From Acidobacteriaceae bacterium (GTDB lineage: Bacteria; Acidobacteriota; Terriglobia; Terriglobales; Acidobacteriaceae), in contig PLDC01000006.1 in assembly GCA_003134995.1 (NCBI GenBank), positions 1-64,000 of the forward strand: a DNA stretch of 64,000 nucleotides, in the 5' to 3' direction. The notes under the pieces are model-generated. The model was not told the origin of the DNA. It saw only the letters and a list, made by a program, of their open reading frames with translations, and did no database searches. Below are positions 26,193 through 35,569 of the stretch, in pieces. The translations under genes were made by a program, and so were the position numbers. Positions within the stretch are counted from its first letter, which is position 1; the number at the start of each line of letters is the position of its first letter.

Positions 26193-27113
26193 CCTACGCA
26201 TTTTCGCCGCCTTCACCGTGTTATACATCAGCATCGCGATGGTCAGCGGGCCCACGCCGCCGGGCACCGGCGTGAGCGCTCCCGCCACCTCGGCTACCTC
26301 CGGATGCACGTCGCCGACCAGCGTTGATCCCTTTTTTCGAAACGTCGCTTCGCGCTGCGCGTGCTTCTCCAATCCGCTTCCGAACAGCCGCTGGAACTCC
26401 GCAGCGTCACTCACCTTGTTCATGCCGACATCGATCACGGTCGCGCCGGGCTTCACGAAATCGCGCGTGATCATGCCGGCGCGGCCGATTGCAGCGACGA
26501 GAATGTCGGCACGGCGGCAGACTGCCGGCAGATCGTGGGTCTTCGAATGGCAAACCGTGACGGTGGCGTTGGCATTGAGCAGCAGCATTGCCGCGGGTTT
26601 GCCGACGATGTCGCTGCGCCCCACCACCACGGCTTCCCGACCCGCGATAGGAATGTTGCTGCGACTCAGGATCTCGATCACTCCAGCGGGCGTACAGGGC
26701 ACCAGGCCGGGACGCTGCGTCGAGAGAAAGCCGACATTCACCGGATGGAATCCGTCGACATCTTTTGCGGGATCGACCGCCATCAATATTCGTTTCGCGT
26801 CCACGTGCGAAGGCAGCGGCAGCTGCACCAGGATGCCATCAATCTCATCGCGGCGATTGAGATCCTCGACCAGGGCCAGCAGTTCGTTGGTAGTCGCGGT
26901 CTCAGGCGGCGTATGCTGCTCGCTGTAAATGCCCACCTCTTCGCTGGCTTTGACTTTGCCGCGCACGTAAATCTCCGACGCCGGGTTGTGCCCCACGAGA
27001 ACCACGGCTAACCCGGGCCGCATTCCGGCAGCAGCCATGGCCTTCACCTCCGTCGCAATTTCGCTGCGGATGTCGCTCGCGATCTTCGTGCCGTCTAAAA
27101 TTTTGGCAGCCAT
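26130..27113 (-). CDS. folD: Methylenetetrahydrofolate dehydrogenase / cyclohydrolase
   Basis: A 327-aa bifunctional FolD of one-carbon metabolism. ATG 27113 gives MAAKILDGTKIASDIRSEI. The catalytic Lys is in YVRGKVKASEEVGI; further motifs are GILVQLPLPSH, VGRSDIVGKPAAMLL and PGGVGPLTIAMLMYNT. The family ends shortly after that; here a 21-residue tail rich in G, S and R (from QGSGARGEG) is encoded by the phrase repeat at 26161-26192. Confidence 0.96.
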   Translation of the reverse strand: MAAKILDGTKIASDIRSEIATEVKAMAAAGMRPGLAVVLVGHNPASEIYVRGKVKASEEVGIYSEQHTPPETATTNELLALVEDLNRRDEIDGILVQLPLPSHVDAKRILMAVDPAKDVDGFHPVNVGFLSTQRPGLVPCTPAGVIEILSRSNIPIAGREAVVVGRSDIVGKPAAMLLLNANATVTVCHSKTHDLPAVCRRADILVAAIGRAGMITRDFVKPGATVIDVGMNKVSDAAEFQRLFGSGLEKHAQREATFRKKGSTLVGDVHPEVAEVAGALTPVPGGVGPLTIAMLMYNTVKAAKMRRQGSGARGEGSVGARSVLAER

Positions 27114-27157
27114 AAGTTGCTCGGTTGAGATTCTATCGTATGGAAGGAGATGAGTTT

Positions 27158-27234
27158 CACCACGGAGGCACGGAGACACGGAGAAAAACTACCTTTAGCT
27201 TTTGTTTTCTCCGTGGCTCCGTGCCTCCGTGGTG
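27158..27234. repeat. CCACGGAGGCACGGAG inverted repeat
   Basis: The arms CACCACGGAGGCACGGAG and CTCCGTGCCTCCGTGGTG, with inner copies, form a near-perfect ~30-bp stem with a 16-nt loop. It lies between folD and the Trm112-like gene. Confidence 0.9.
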
Positions 27235-27259
27235 GACTGATTTTGGATACAATGCTCCC

Positions 27260-27427
27260 ATGATTGCCAAAGATTTGTTGGAGATTCTGGTCTGCCCCGC
27301 GTGCAAGCAGCCCCTCGAGTACCGGGAGAATCCGGAAAGCCTGAAGTGCCGTCAGTGCCACCGAGTGTACCCGGTGAAGGACGATATCCCCATCATGTTG
27401 ATCGATGAGGCAACGATCGAAAACTAG
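27260..27427 (+). CDS. Trm112/YcaR family zinc-ribbon protein
   Basis: A 55-aa protein starting [20 protein letters not shown]. It has CPAC and CRQC pairs (zinc ribbon) and ends [11 protein letters not shown]. Bacterial Trm112-like proteins serve as small adaptor or folding partners for methyltransferases and other enzymes. The longer upstream frame runs through the repeat and is rejected. Confidence 0.9.
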   Translation: MIAKDLLEILVCPACKQPLEYRENPESLKCRQCHRVYPVKDDIPIMLIDEATIEN

Positions 27428-27771
27428 CACGGGAACCACCCGGCATCGCTGCTCATCGCCTCTCCCCTGACATTTCCTTCCCAGCAGATTCGGAAAACGC
27501 GCGACTCCATTGAACGGGCTGCGTTCCCGAAATGACACACCGCGTCTTTTTCTGGGACGACTGGCCGTCACTAACGACATTGGGCGACTGCGATGTTCCG
27601 GTGAGGGTTGTCCGCAACTTCTGCTAATTACAAGGGTTAATCAATCCAAAGCGACCTGCTTTCCGTATTTAGAACTAGAAGGTAGCCGCGGCAGCTAAAT
27701 TGCATGCAACTTGCGTGGCTGCCGATGAGTCTAATTAGCAACAGTTGGGTTCGAGGTCGGAGTCGGAGGTG
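27428..27771. other. 344-bp intergenic region
   Basis: No gene is supported. The last ~60 bp before 27772 should contain the promoter of the next small gene; the GTCGGAGTCGGAGGTG stretch provides its ribosome site. Confidence 0.5.
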
Positions 27772-28062
27772 ATGACGGCCATGTTTCAGAGCAGAATGTT
27801 TGAAAGCGGAATGAACGAAACAGTCAATAACGATAAAGACAGATTCACGGCAACGGAACTGGCGGCGTTGCGCAGCGATTTGCTGCAGGGGGGCATGATC
27901 GACTCCTACGAGGCTGCCGAACTGCTGCAGGTCTTCCTGATGGGCCGGGGCTATGGAGTTTCGCCCAAGGCAGCGCTCGACGCGGCAGGCCGCGTCGAGA
28001 TGGCGGGCTGCGCCCTGCCGGTGCTGCAATTCGAGCTGGAGAACCTTGCGTTGGTGATGTAA
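27772..28062 (+). CDS. Small hypothetical protein
   Basis: A 96-aa soluble protein with no recognised family. It has a short polar start and then a helical ATELAALRSDLLQGGMIDSY and AAELLQVFLMGRGYGVSPK. It contains one Cys. GGAGG lies at 27764-27768; ATG 27781 fits its spacing better than ATG 27772, so the true start may be three codons later. Composition and codon use look coding. Confidence 0.65.
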   Translation: MTAMFQSRMFESGMNETVNNDKDRFTATELAALRSDLLQGGMIDSYEAAELLQVFLMGRGYGVSPKAALDAAGRVEMAGCALPVLQFELENLALVM

Positions 28063-28384
28063 GTGTTACACAGATTGCGGCGCGGGCCCGGTGAACCTGC
28101 GGCGCAAAATGCAGCGGCGCAAAATGGGACGGCGCGGCAATTTGAGACAACCGGCTTTGGCAAGGGCTAACCGGCCCAGCTAGTTGAGCCCAAAATCTCA
28201 ACCAACCGCGGGATCCGTCAGGATTCTGATCTTCAAGATTTCGACATTTGGAATCGGGCGATCGACCTAGATTGACCGAAACCATCCCACAAGCGACAGC
28301 CGGGCCAACCAGCCCGGCTTTGTGGTTTTTGGGGCTTGGATTCCAGCGCATGGTCTTCTAATCCGGAGCACACGTCGTCGCGGC
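28063..28384 (+). other. 322-bp gap with a terminator
   Basis: Apart from the hairpin at 28296-28330 I see no gene. The segment 28070-28200 contains short repeated GGCGCAAAATG and ACCGGC phrases. Confidence 0.5.
28296..28330 (+). terminator. Rho-independent terminator
   Basis: The 8-bp stem AGCCGGGC / GCCCGGCT with loop CAACCA is followed by TTGTGGTTTTT. It lies 234 bp after the small gene at 27772-28062 and would stop rightward transcripts before the toxin-antitoxin pair. Confidence 0.8.
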
Positions 28385-28708
28385 TCACGGACGAGCTTCG
28401 GAGGCGGCTGTCTCGGCGCGATGCACGCGGACTTTGACCTCAACGCGGGAACCGAGGCGGTTGATAATCGACATGAGGCGATCGACCGTGAACCGCCCGA
28501 GGTCTGCATTGCAGATGCGCGAGAAGTCCGCCGCGGCGATGCCAGTACGGCCGTGCGCGGCGCGGACCGTCAGCCGTTCCCGGTCGAGCGCCCTGATAAT
28601 TTCCGCCGCGAGGATTGCCTTGAACTGTTCCACGTCAGCGCTGTCGTGGCCCAGATCGCGGAAGGCATTGCCACTTCCTCGCACTACTTCCAATTTTTCC
28701 TTCTTCAT
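28385..28708 (-). CDS. XRE-type antitoxin of a Gp49-like toxin
   Basis: A 107-aa protein. The helix-turn-helix is in the middle (LTVRAAHGRTGIAAADFSRI), followed by FTVDRLMSIINRLGSRVEV, the pattern of HigA2/XRE antitoxins that accompany Gp49-like toxins. The start overlaps the toxin stop by 4 bp (ATGA). Confidence 0.9.
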   Translation of the reverse strand: MKKEKLEVVRGSGNAFRDLGHDSADVEQFKAILAAEIIRALDRERLTVRAAHGRTGIAAADFSRICNADLGRFTVDRLMSIINRLGSRVEVKVRVHRAETAASEARP

Positions 28709-29052
28709 CGCAGCATCTCCTTCAATCTCCTGAGACGGTCCTTGATCAGGTCAATCTCGTGGCGCGGCGTCTTGATGCCTTGCGTCGATTTCTTCTGGAA
28801 TGCATGAACCACCCAGAGTTCCTCAGCGATCTGTACCGCGTAGACTACGCGGAACGCATCGCCCCGGAAACGCAGCGCAACCTCGAACACGCCTGGACCA
28901 AGGCCGAGCATGGGTTTTGCAATGTCCGCTTTACTTCCCTCGGCGGCGATCGTCAATGCGGCAAGGCAGATCGACCTTGCACCTTCGGGAAAGGTCTCGA
29001 ATTCCTTCAGCGCCGCCTTGATCCACGAAACGGGCCGGGTCGTCCGAGTCAT
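28705..29052 (-). CDS. Gp49-like (RelE superfamily) toxin
   Basis: A 115-aa protein starting MTRTTRPVSWIKAALKEFE. The family core is FEVALRFRGDAFRVVYAVQI, then WVVHAFQKKSTQGIKTPRHE and a helical end, as in the phage-derived Gp49/HigB-like mRNA interferases. Toxin-first order. A palindromic operator precedes it. Confidence 0.92.
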   Translation of the reverse strand: MTRTTRPVSWIKAALKEFETFPEGARSICLAALTIAAEGSKADIAKPMLGLGPGVFEVALRFRGDAFRVVYAVQIAEELWVVHAFQKKSTQGIKTPRHEIDLIKDRLRRLKEMLR

Positions 29053-29079
29053 TAGCCGTTCGCCCTTCCATCGTCCGAT

Positions 29080-29097
29080 GTTGTCATCTTTGACAAC
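29080..29097. promoter_or_regulatory. Operator palindrome of the Gp49/XRE pair
   Basis: The perfect inverted repeat GTTGTCA-TCTT-TGACAAC lies 27 bp upstream of the toxin start and probably binds the XRE antitoxin. Confidence 0.75.
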
Positions 29098-29123
29098 GAA
29101 AGTCAAGAAGCCGCGGGCCCGGT

Positions 29124-29750
29124 CTATTTCTTGGGCCTGACTTCCTCAAACGCTGGATCATTCTTCAAGCGATCGGGAAATTCCTTTTCATAGCGCGCGA
29201 GGCTGGGGCAGATGAAGTGGTGCGCCCGCGAGAATCCAAAAGATTTCATCTCGTTCATGGCTTCGTCCGCGGTCCAGCCTTCTTCGGCCATGCGATACGC
29301 GGCGACCATCATGCCGGTGCGGTCGTCGCCCAGGCGGCAATGCACAAAAACTTTCTTGCCTTTGTTTTCATGCAGAACTTTCAGAAATTTCGCAAACACC
29401 TCATCCTTCGGCCACGGACAGTGCCACGGGATGGCTACATATTCCATGCCCAGGCTGCGCACCATTTTTTCTTCGCTGGCGTCATTGGCATGCGTGTCGA
29501 TCACAACGTTGATGCCCATCTTCGCCAGCGCCTTGAGGCCGGCGGTTTTGAGCAGGCCTCCGCGATAAAGGTTCGGAGTGACCTCGCCGAAATTCGGCAC
29601 CCCCTTTTCATCGAGCCGGCGGCCGATGGCTCGCACCTTGGGTGGTTGCGTTTCTTCTTTGGTCTGAGGCACGGCGCTATCGGCGCTTAGAGTAACGGCA
29701 AATAACGAAGCGAGAAGGAAAATTCCGGGGACACGAAGCCAACAAATCAT
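29124..29750 (-). CDS. Exported dual-specificity/tyrosine phosphatase-like protein
   Basis: A 208-aa protein with signal peptide (VPGIFLLASLFAVTLSADS) and a cysteine phosphatase loop CRLGDDRTG in VHCRLGDDRTGMMVA, the CX5R signature. The upstream Asp could be in WHCPWPKDE. It would act in the periplasm; fungal-type DSP (Siw14-like) enzymes with inositol phosphate substrates are relatives to consider. Confidence 0.88.
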   Translation of the reverse strand: MICWLRVPGIFLLASLFAVTLSADSAVPQTKEETQPPKVRAIGRRLDEKGVPNFGEVTPNLYRGGLLKTAGLKALAKMGINVVIDTHANDASEEKMVRSLGMEYVAIPWHCPWPKDEVFAKFLKVLHENKGKKVFVHCRLGDDRTGMMVAAYRMAEEGWTADEAMNEMKSFGFSRAHHFICPSLARYEKEFPDRLKNDPAFEEVRPKK

Positions 29751-29916
29751 AGGATCGATTCTCTTTCATCATAAATGGTTCCGCGGGAAGCGAAATCGGG
29801 TGTTGACAGGTTGAGAGCTGAGGTCCGCACCTGATCTGCTTTTGCGACCAACCATCAGCGCAGCAGCGACATCCAAAATCAGGCTTTATTCTCGAATTCC
29901 AGTTCCGAGGCCTCCC

Positions 29917-31695
29917 GTGAAGCGGCACCGATTTCTTTTCGTCGTAAGCATGCTTGCGCTCGCCGTTGTTCTAAATAATGTTCTAAATAATCCCGGCAGA
30001 GGATTATTAGCGCAATCGGCATCCGGTGCCGCGAGTGCGATTCCTGCAACCACGTACGAACTCACGGTGACGCTGGCAGGCACTTCTACCGGCACGGTCA
30101 CGAGCAGCCCCACGGGGATCACTTGCTCACCAACGTGTAGTGCATCGTTCAATGCAGGAACCGCGGTGACGCTCACCGCAACTCCGGGCAAGGGCGCGTT
30201 TTTTACGGGATGGTCCGGGGCATGCACCGGAAGGTCAACCTGCAAAGTGGTGATGAAAGCGGCTAAGTCAGTGACGGCGACGTTCAATGTGAATCAGACA
30301 GTCAACGTTCTCAACCACATTATTTTCATGGCGCAGGAGAATCGCTCGGTCGATAATTATCTCGGCGAGTTGCGTTCGTACTGGAAGTCGAATGGATTCG
30401 CGGACCGGTCATTCGATGGGCTGCCGCAATTCAATCCCACGACAGGTCTCGCGCCGCTTTACGGGCCCCCGCCTACGAACCCCGGATGCGATCCCGCCTA
30501 TCCGCCGCCGGATGATTGCACGGAAGACAGCGCCAGTCCGAATATCGCTTCTTATCAACTGACTACGCAGTGCACCGAGAACACGAGTCCATCGTGGAAC
30601 GAGAGCCATGAAAACTGGAATCTCGACGCTCCAATGTCTGGCACTGCAGATCTGAATGGCTATGTCTGGACCGCGGCGCATGATGCGCGCAACCTCGGTT
30701 ACTACGATACGAATGGCATTCGCGCGATGGGCTACTACGAGAGTTCGAATTTGAATTACTACTATTACATGGCATCGGAGTTTGCCACGTCAGACCGCTG
30801 GTTTTCGCCCGCGATGGTGCGCACAGAGCCGAACCGCGAGTACCTGATCGCCGCCACTTCGCAGGGTTATGCGTATCCCATTGGCACCGACAGCGGCGAC
30901 GAGAATCTGCTGACGGCGACGACAATTTTCCAGGAGCTGCAGACTGCAGGAATCAGCTGGAAAATTTATGTGAACACTGACAACACTGCGTGTGCTTCCA
31001 ATGCCACGCCCGCATGCCTGCTCACTTTGAGCTACGTGCAGAACTTCTCTTGGGGACAAACCATCCCGACCGGTTACCCGGACAACATCGCGACTATGAC
31101 GCAGTTCACTACTGACCTGCAGAATGGGACGCTTCCTTCGGTGGCGCAGATCGAGCCGGCGTCCGCTGCGGGACTCGATGAGCATGGTTCCGATTCCGAT
31201 GAGTATCCCGTCGACGTGCAGCTGGGCGCGAGCTATGTTTCATCGATCGTCAACGCGCTGATGGCGAGCACTTCATGGAAAGACTCCGCATTTATTTTGA
31301 CCTATGACGAGTCGGGAGCGCTGTACGATCACGTCGCTCCGCAGACGGCCGTCAGCCCCGATGGCATCGCACCGGTGGATCTGATGCCGGGAGACATCTG
31401 CAACAACGGCACGACCGGTCCGACGTGCAATTTCGTCTACACAGGCTACCGCGTGCCGCTGATCGTGATCTCGCCTTACGCGAACGAACATTACGTCGAT
31501 CACAACGTGCTGGACACGACGGCGATTCTGAAGCTGATTGAAACGCGCTTCAAGCTCTCATCGTTGACCAAACGCGACGCGGCACAGAAGAACATGACTT
31601 CATTTTTCAACTTCAATGAGCCGCCATGGATGACGCCGCCGACACCTCCTACGCAGACGACCAGCGGGGCTTGTTACCTGAATACGCTTCCGTGA
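29917..31695 (+). CDS. Secreted phosphoesterase (phospholipase C / acid phosphatase family)
   Basis: About 592 aa from GTG 29917 (GAGG 6 nt upstream), giving a signal peptide MKRHRFLFVVSMLALAVV; TTG 29842 is a longer option. After it comes an InlB-like beta repeat (TPGKGAFFTGWSGACTG, two Cys pairs) and then the phosphoesterase domain (PF04185 type): HIIFMAQENRSVDNYLGEL, WNESHENWN, DEHGSDSDEY, AFILTYDESG and YRVPLIVISPYA. It probably releases phosphate from phospholipids or nucleotides outside the cell. Confidence 0.9.
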   Translation: MKRHRFLFVVSMLALAVVLNNVLNNPGRGLLAQSASGAASAIPATTYELTVTLAGTSTGTVTSSPTGITCSPTCSASFNAGTAVTLTATPGKGAFFTGWSGACTGRSTCKVVMKAAKSVTATFNVNQTVNVLNHIIFMAQENRSVDNYLGELRSYWKSNGFADRSFDGLPQFNPTTGLAPLYGPPPTNPGCDPAYPPPDDCTEDSASPNIASYQLTTQCTENTSPSWNESHENWNLDAPMSGTADLNGYVWTAAHDARNLGYYDTNGIRAMGYYESSNLNYYYYMASEFATSDRWFSPAMVRTEPNREYLIAATSQGYAYPIGTDSGDENLLTATTIFQELQTAGISWKIYVNTDNTACASNATPACLLTLSYVQNFSWGQTIPTGYPDNIATMTQFTTDLQNGTLPSVAQIEPASAAGLDEHGSDSDEYPVDVQLGASYVSSIVNALMASTSWKDSAFILTYDESGALYDHVAPQTAVSPDGIAPVDLMPGDICNNGTTGPTCNFVYTGYRVPLIVISPYANEHYVDHNVLDTTAILKLIETRFKLSSLTKRDAAQKNMTSFFNFNEPPWMTPPTPPTQTTSGACYLNTLP

Positions 31696-31755
31696 TGAGC
31701 GAGCACTGGCTCAAGCTTTTCGGCCCTGACCCGACTGGCGCTGCACATTGGCTGA

Positions 31756-31822
31756 ATGTTCCGGTGGGAACATTCGTTCAGTATGTTCCAGTTGGAACAT
31801 TCCTCCAGTATGTTCCGGTTTT
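31756..31822 (+). repeat. 27-bp tandem repeat with ATGTTCC/GGAACAT palindromes
   Basis: Two 27-bp units (31756-31782, 31783-31809) and a third partial one each start ATGTTCC; the first two contain the inverted GGAACAT. They lie in the 415-bp gap 31696-32110, in which an ORF reading VPVGTF repeatedly is not thought to be real. Confidence 0.85.
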
Positions 31823-32059
31823 GGTTTTTATCTGTGCGGTTCTGTATTTATCGGAGTGTATTTACGTTCCCTTTAAGCCTCGCAATCCATGGGAGTTGAC
31901 GGCCGCCGCATGCTTGAGCCTGGGAGGGGGCGAAAGGGGCGAAAGTGTTCCAGTAAAATTGACAATTGTGTGTGTACGATTTGGGTGGATTTGGGGGTGA
32001 GGAGTACTTTATAAGGTACGCCGATTCCTGCCGGGAAGTTGTTCCGACTCCTGCCAAAT

Positions 32060-32087
32060 GGTATAGTATTTATACCTTTACTATACC
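32060..32087. promoter_or_regulatory. brnTA operator/promoter palindrome
   Basis: A perfect 9-bp inverted repeat GGTATAGTA-N10-TACTATACC sits 23 bp before the brnT start. It contains TATAGT / TATACC boxes usable as -10 elements. BrnA, with its ribbon-helix-helix, is the expected repressor. Confidence 0.85.
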
Positions 32088-32110
32088 GGTCGGTCGGTGG
32101 TTTCTGGACA

Positions 32111-32380
32111 ATGAAGTTCGAGTACGACCCTGGTAAGAGCGCCGATAACAAACGCAAGCATGGCATCGATTTTGAGGAGGCTCAGGCGCTCTGGGCAGAT
32201 TCCGCGCTGGTCGAGATTCCGGCGCGTACCAGCGATGAACCGAGATGGCTGCTCATCGGGAAGATCGACGAAAAGCATTGGTCCGCAGTAGTCACACGGC
32301 GCGAGAAAAACATCCGACTGATTTCTGTGAGGCGGTCTCGGGACGACGAGGTGAGGATCTATGAAAGCGAAGACATTTGA
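32111..32380 (+). CDS. brnT: BrnT family toxin
   Basis: An 89-aa RelE-fold ribonuclease toxin. It begins MKFEYDPGKSADNKRKHGID, has FEEAQALW, and ends with IRLISVRRSRDDEVRIYE, all standard BrnT motifs. It overlaps brnA by 20 bp. Confidence 0.95.
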   Translation: MKFEYDPGKSADNKRKHGIDFEEAQALWADSALVEIPARTSDEPRWLLIGKIDEKHWSAVVTRREKNIRLISVRRSRDDEVRIYESEDI

Positions 32381-32600
32381 TCGTAAGTTTGATGCCGGTG
32401 AGGAAGTTGTTGATCAACTCGATCTGAGCCAGGCGCGGCGGGTTGGTACCAACGCGAAGCGAGTCAACGTAGATTTTCCCTCGTGGATGGTCGATTCCCT
32501 GGACCGGGAAGCGCGCCGGCTGGGCGTAACGCGGCAGTCGCTCATCAAGCTGTGGCTTGCTGATAGATTGGCCCAACCACTTGGCGGCGGGAGACGCTAG
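32361..32600 (+). CDS. brnA: BrnA family antitoxin
   Basis: A 79-aa ribbon-helix-helix antitoxin: FDAGEEVVDQLDLSQARR at the N-terminus, then KRVNVDFPSWMVDSLDREA and TRQSLIKLWLADRL. It neutralises BrnT and represses the operon. It lies downstream of and overlaps the toxin, as usual for brnTA. Confidence 0.94.
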   Translation: MKAKTFDRKFDAGEEVVDQLDLSQARRVGTNAKRVNVDFPSWMVDSLDREARRLGVTRQSLIKLWLADRLAQPLGGGRR

Positions 32601-32690
32601 CGGGTCTCGGATTGGCCGTCACTGCGATGCACACGGACGGGGCGACGAACTTTATAAGGTACGCGGACGCCGGAGCCGAAAAGCGCCGGT

Positions 32691-35309
32691 TTACTTCTGC
32701 TGTCCCGCCCAGTTTATGACCACCGTAATTGGAGGCTGGCTGACGTTACCGGTCGGCAACAGCCACAGAAATCGCTGGCCGTCAGTTTGCGGCACCACGT
32801 AGCCTTTGATTTTGAAAAGCGATTGAGGCAATCCGAAATCGAGCGTTCCTTTTGCCGACACGGTCACCGAAACAGCCATCAGTTGATCGTCGGATGTTCT
32901 GTAGAACAACTCCTTGCCGTCGTGCCGCCAGAAAGCCTGCTGACCGCCTCCGGTCGAGACGCGCACCGCTGGTCCCGGTCCAGGGAAGGGGCGAACGAAA
33001 ACTTCGGTGTGCCCGGTCTCATCCGACTGGTAGGCCACCCACCTGCCGTCGGGAGAGAACTTGCCATAGGACTCCTCCGCCGCGGTCTGCGCCACCGGAA
33101 ACGGTTTGTGATCGGCGCCATCGACCGGAAGCGCCCACACATCGCGCGCCGTGGTGGGACTCTGGCTCGAAAACAAAACGTATTTGCCGTCGGGCGACCA
33201 GTCCGTCAGGTTCTTGGCTTCCTTCGACGCGAACATCACTTCATCGGGACCGCTGCTGCCCATGGCCTTCCAATAGAGATCGAGAAGGCCGACGCGTCCC
33301 GACTGGAAGGCGATGCGCGTTCCATCCGGCGACCAAAGTGGTGCGCCGCTGTCCTCAGCGGTGAGACGGGTAAGGGTGCCGCGAGACATGTCCATCAGCA
33401 TAACGTCGTTGGCCCCGCCCTCGCCCCGCCCGATCGAGATCGCGAGGGTGCGGCGGTCAGGCGAGAGATTTGCCAACGCCGCGTCTGCCAGAGGCTCGCC
33501 CACCGTCCCAGCCGGCCTGCCGGAGCGGTCCAGCCACGTGACTTGCCGCCGGGTAGTTTCATCGAGACGATATACGATAAGCCCTGTGTTCGAAGCCGCG
33601 ACGCGCATAAAGCTGGCCCAACCGGCCGAAAGCCCTGAGGTAACTGGGAACGGCTCGCCCGCAAGCTCCATCTTCGCCGGATCGAAGCGTTGCGCATACA
33701 AAACGCGTTCGCGCACCAGCAGAATGTGATTGGGAGGCACGAATACCGCGGCCCCATCCGCCACGCAGATTCGGTGAAATTCTTTGCTGTCGAGCGAGCC
33801 CACGTAGACGCCTCGCACGTCCGGTGGACCGTGCATGTAAAACAGAAAATGGTGCCCGTCGGGCAGAAACTGCGGGGAACGATGGCTGGCATCCTGCGCG
33901 CGCTGCTGCGTCACCTGCTCCGGTTTCCCGCCGGCCGCCAGTATCCGGTACAAAGGCCCGTTCCCGGCGGGAGAAAACAGAATCGTGCCGTCGCGATTCC
34001 ACGATCCGCCGCGCGGCGTGGGCGCGTCGGCCAGAGTGCGCACCGCGCCACTTTCCACATCAATTCGTTTCATCGATTGATGGGCGAAAAATCCGATTGA
34101 CTTGCTGTCCGGAGACCAGAATGGTATGAAGCTTTGCTCCGTTCCCGCCAGCGGCTTGGCAACTTCGGAATCGAGAGAACGGAGCCAGAGCTGAACGCCG
34201 CTACCGTTCGCCGCATTGGCCGAGAACGCGAAGGAACGTCCGTCAGGCGAGATGGCAAACGAGTTGGTGTCGCCCGGCATCACCATTTGCAGCCGCAACT
34301 CGGGCACGTTACTGACGTTGCTGCCTGCGTGCCGGAGGAACAAGGCGATGGCGGCCACGACCGCGAGCACCGCAATTGTCCACGGGAGCGCGCGCTGCCA
34401 GACGGGGCTGCGCGCGGGTACCGCAACATTCGCGGACGACGCAGCGGCGTTGGAATCTGGCGCGCCGCTGATCAATTGATCGAGCACACGCCGAGCTTCG
34501 CCGATGTCGCGCAGGCGCAGTTTCGGATCGCGCGCCAGACAGTCGCGCAAAAGAGTTCGCAGCCGCGGAGGCGTGTCGGCCGGCAGAGCCGTCCAGTCGA
34601 CCTCGCGCGTCAGTACAGCCGCCAGCGTGTCGGACACGTCATCGGCTTGATAGCCGCGCTTGCCGGTGAGCATCTCGAACACAACCACTCCGAACGCCCA
34701 GATGTCGGCGCGGCGGTCGACGATCTTGCCCTTGGCCTGCTCCGGCGCCATGTACGCGGCCGTGCCGAGGATCACTCCAATTTGGGTGGCGCGGGCGGTG
34801 AGCGTGGGAGAATTCATCGCGTCCGACGATCCGCTCACGGAATCCGGCGAGAGAGCTTTGGCCAGGCCGAAGTCCAGCACCTTCACGGTTCCATCGTCGC
34901 GAATCTTTATGTTCGCCGGCTTCAAATCGCGATGGATGATGCCACGCTCATGCGCAAATTCCATGGCGTCGGCGATCTGGCGCGCAATTGGGAGCGCCTC
35001 GTCGATGGGAATCGGCCCCTGCGCGAGGCGCTCGGCGAGCGTGGGTCCCTCGACCAGTTCGAGGATGAGCGCGCGATCTTCCACTCCATAGATGGCGGCG
35101 ATGTTGGGGTGGTTCAGCGACGCCAGAACCTGCGCTTCGCGGGTGAAGCGCGCCAGGCGGTCGGCGTCGTGGACCACGGAATCGGGAAGAACCTTGATGG
35201 CCACATCGCGTGCCAGCTTGGTATCGGTGGCGCGGTAGACCGCGCCCATGCCGCCCTCTCCGAGCTTGGTCGTGATCTTGTAGTGCGCGATGCTGGAGGG
35301 CGGGGTCAT
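32691..35309 (-). CDS. Serine/threonine protein kinase with PD40 beta-propeller
   Basis: An 872-aa membrane kinase from ATG 35309 ([17 protein letters not shown]). Residues ~10-270 are a Hanks-type kinase: [34 protein letters not shown] and [10 protein letters not shown] transmembrane helix follows at about 345-365 ([18 protein letters not shown]). The rest is an extracytoplasmic TolB-like PD40 propeller with SPDG and WSPDG repeats. This layout is characteristic of Acidobacteria. Ligand and targets are unknown. Confidence 0.95.
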   Translation of the reverse strand: MTPPSSIAHYKITTKLGEGGMGAVYRATDTKLARDVAIKVLPDSVVHDADRLARFTREAQVLASLNHPNIAAIYGVEDRALILELVEGPTLAERLAQGPIPIDEALPIARQIADAMEFAHERGIIHRDLKPANIKIRDDGTVKVLDFGLAKALSPDSVSGSSDAMNSPTLTARATQIGVILGTAAYMAPEQAKGKIVDRRADIWAFGVVVFEMLTGKRGYQADDVSDTLAAVLTREVDWTALPADTPPRLRTLLRDCLARDPKLRLRDIGEARRVLDQLISGAPDSNAAASSANVAVPARSPVWQRALPWTIAVLAVVAAIALFLRHAGSNVSNVPELRLQMVMPGDTNSFAISPDGRSFAFSANAANGSGVQLWLRSLDSEVAKPLAGTEQSFIPFWSPDSKSIGFFAHQSMKRIDVESGAVRTLADAPTPRGGSWNRDGTILFSPAGNGPLYRILAAGGKPEQVTQQRAQDASHRSPQFLPDGHHFLFYMHGPPDVRGVYVGSLDSKEFHRICVADGAAVFVPPNHILLVRERVLYAQRFDPAKMELAGEPFPVTSGLSAGWASFMRVAASNTGLIVYRLDETTRRQVTWLDRSGRPAGTVGEPLADAALANLSPDRRTLAISIGRGEGGANDVMLMDMSRGTLTRLTAEDSGAPLWSPDGTRIAFQSGRVGLLDLYWKAMGSSGPDEVMFASKEAKNLTDWSPDGKYVLFSSQSPTTARDVWALPVDGADHKPFPVAQTAAEESYGKFSPDGRWVAYQSDETGHTEVFVRPFPGPGPAVRVSTGGGQQAFWRHDGKELFYRTSDDQLMAVSVTVSAKGTLDFGLPQSLFKIKGYVVPQTDGQRFLWLLPTGNVSQPPITVVINWAGQQK

Positions 35310-35505
35310 GGCGTTCGGTAGGGATAGTATCACTTTCGTGCTGCCTGACTGCAGCGCCGGCATTGTGAGCCAGGGTGGAGTTCGCCGTCGGGGCGCACGC
35401 GACGGAGAGGGAAATCTCCACGGTGGCTGGAGTTTCGTCGTCGTTGGGACCACTTCACTTCCGGCGAAGATCCCTGCGGGCGTCGGCATTTGTGGTTCCC
35501 ACTCT

Positions 35506-35533
35506 TCGCAAAAAACGCGAAGAATGGGGCACC
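35506..35533. repeat. CTTCGCAAAAAACGCGAAG...GGGGCACCC repeat
   Basis: A hairpin-forming phrase (CTTCGC / GCGAAG) followed by AATGGGGCACCC. It matches 7464-7500 upstream of dnaB. It lies in the short gap between the kinase and aroDE. Confidence 0.75.
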
Positions 35534-35569
35534 CTCTTTTTGGTGGTTTACGCAGTCAAAGCCAGGACC

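Noticed and set aside
27125..27259. Longer N-terminus for the Trm112-like protein
   Set aside because: The upstream frame is simply translated CCACGGAGG inverted repeat; ATG 27260 gives the normal family start.
31626..32000. ORF with VPVGTF repeats
   Set aside because: The periodic peptide is a by-product of the 27-bp palindromic DNA repeat; it overlaps the end of the phosphoesterase gene and has no ribosome site.
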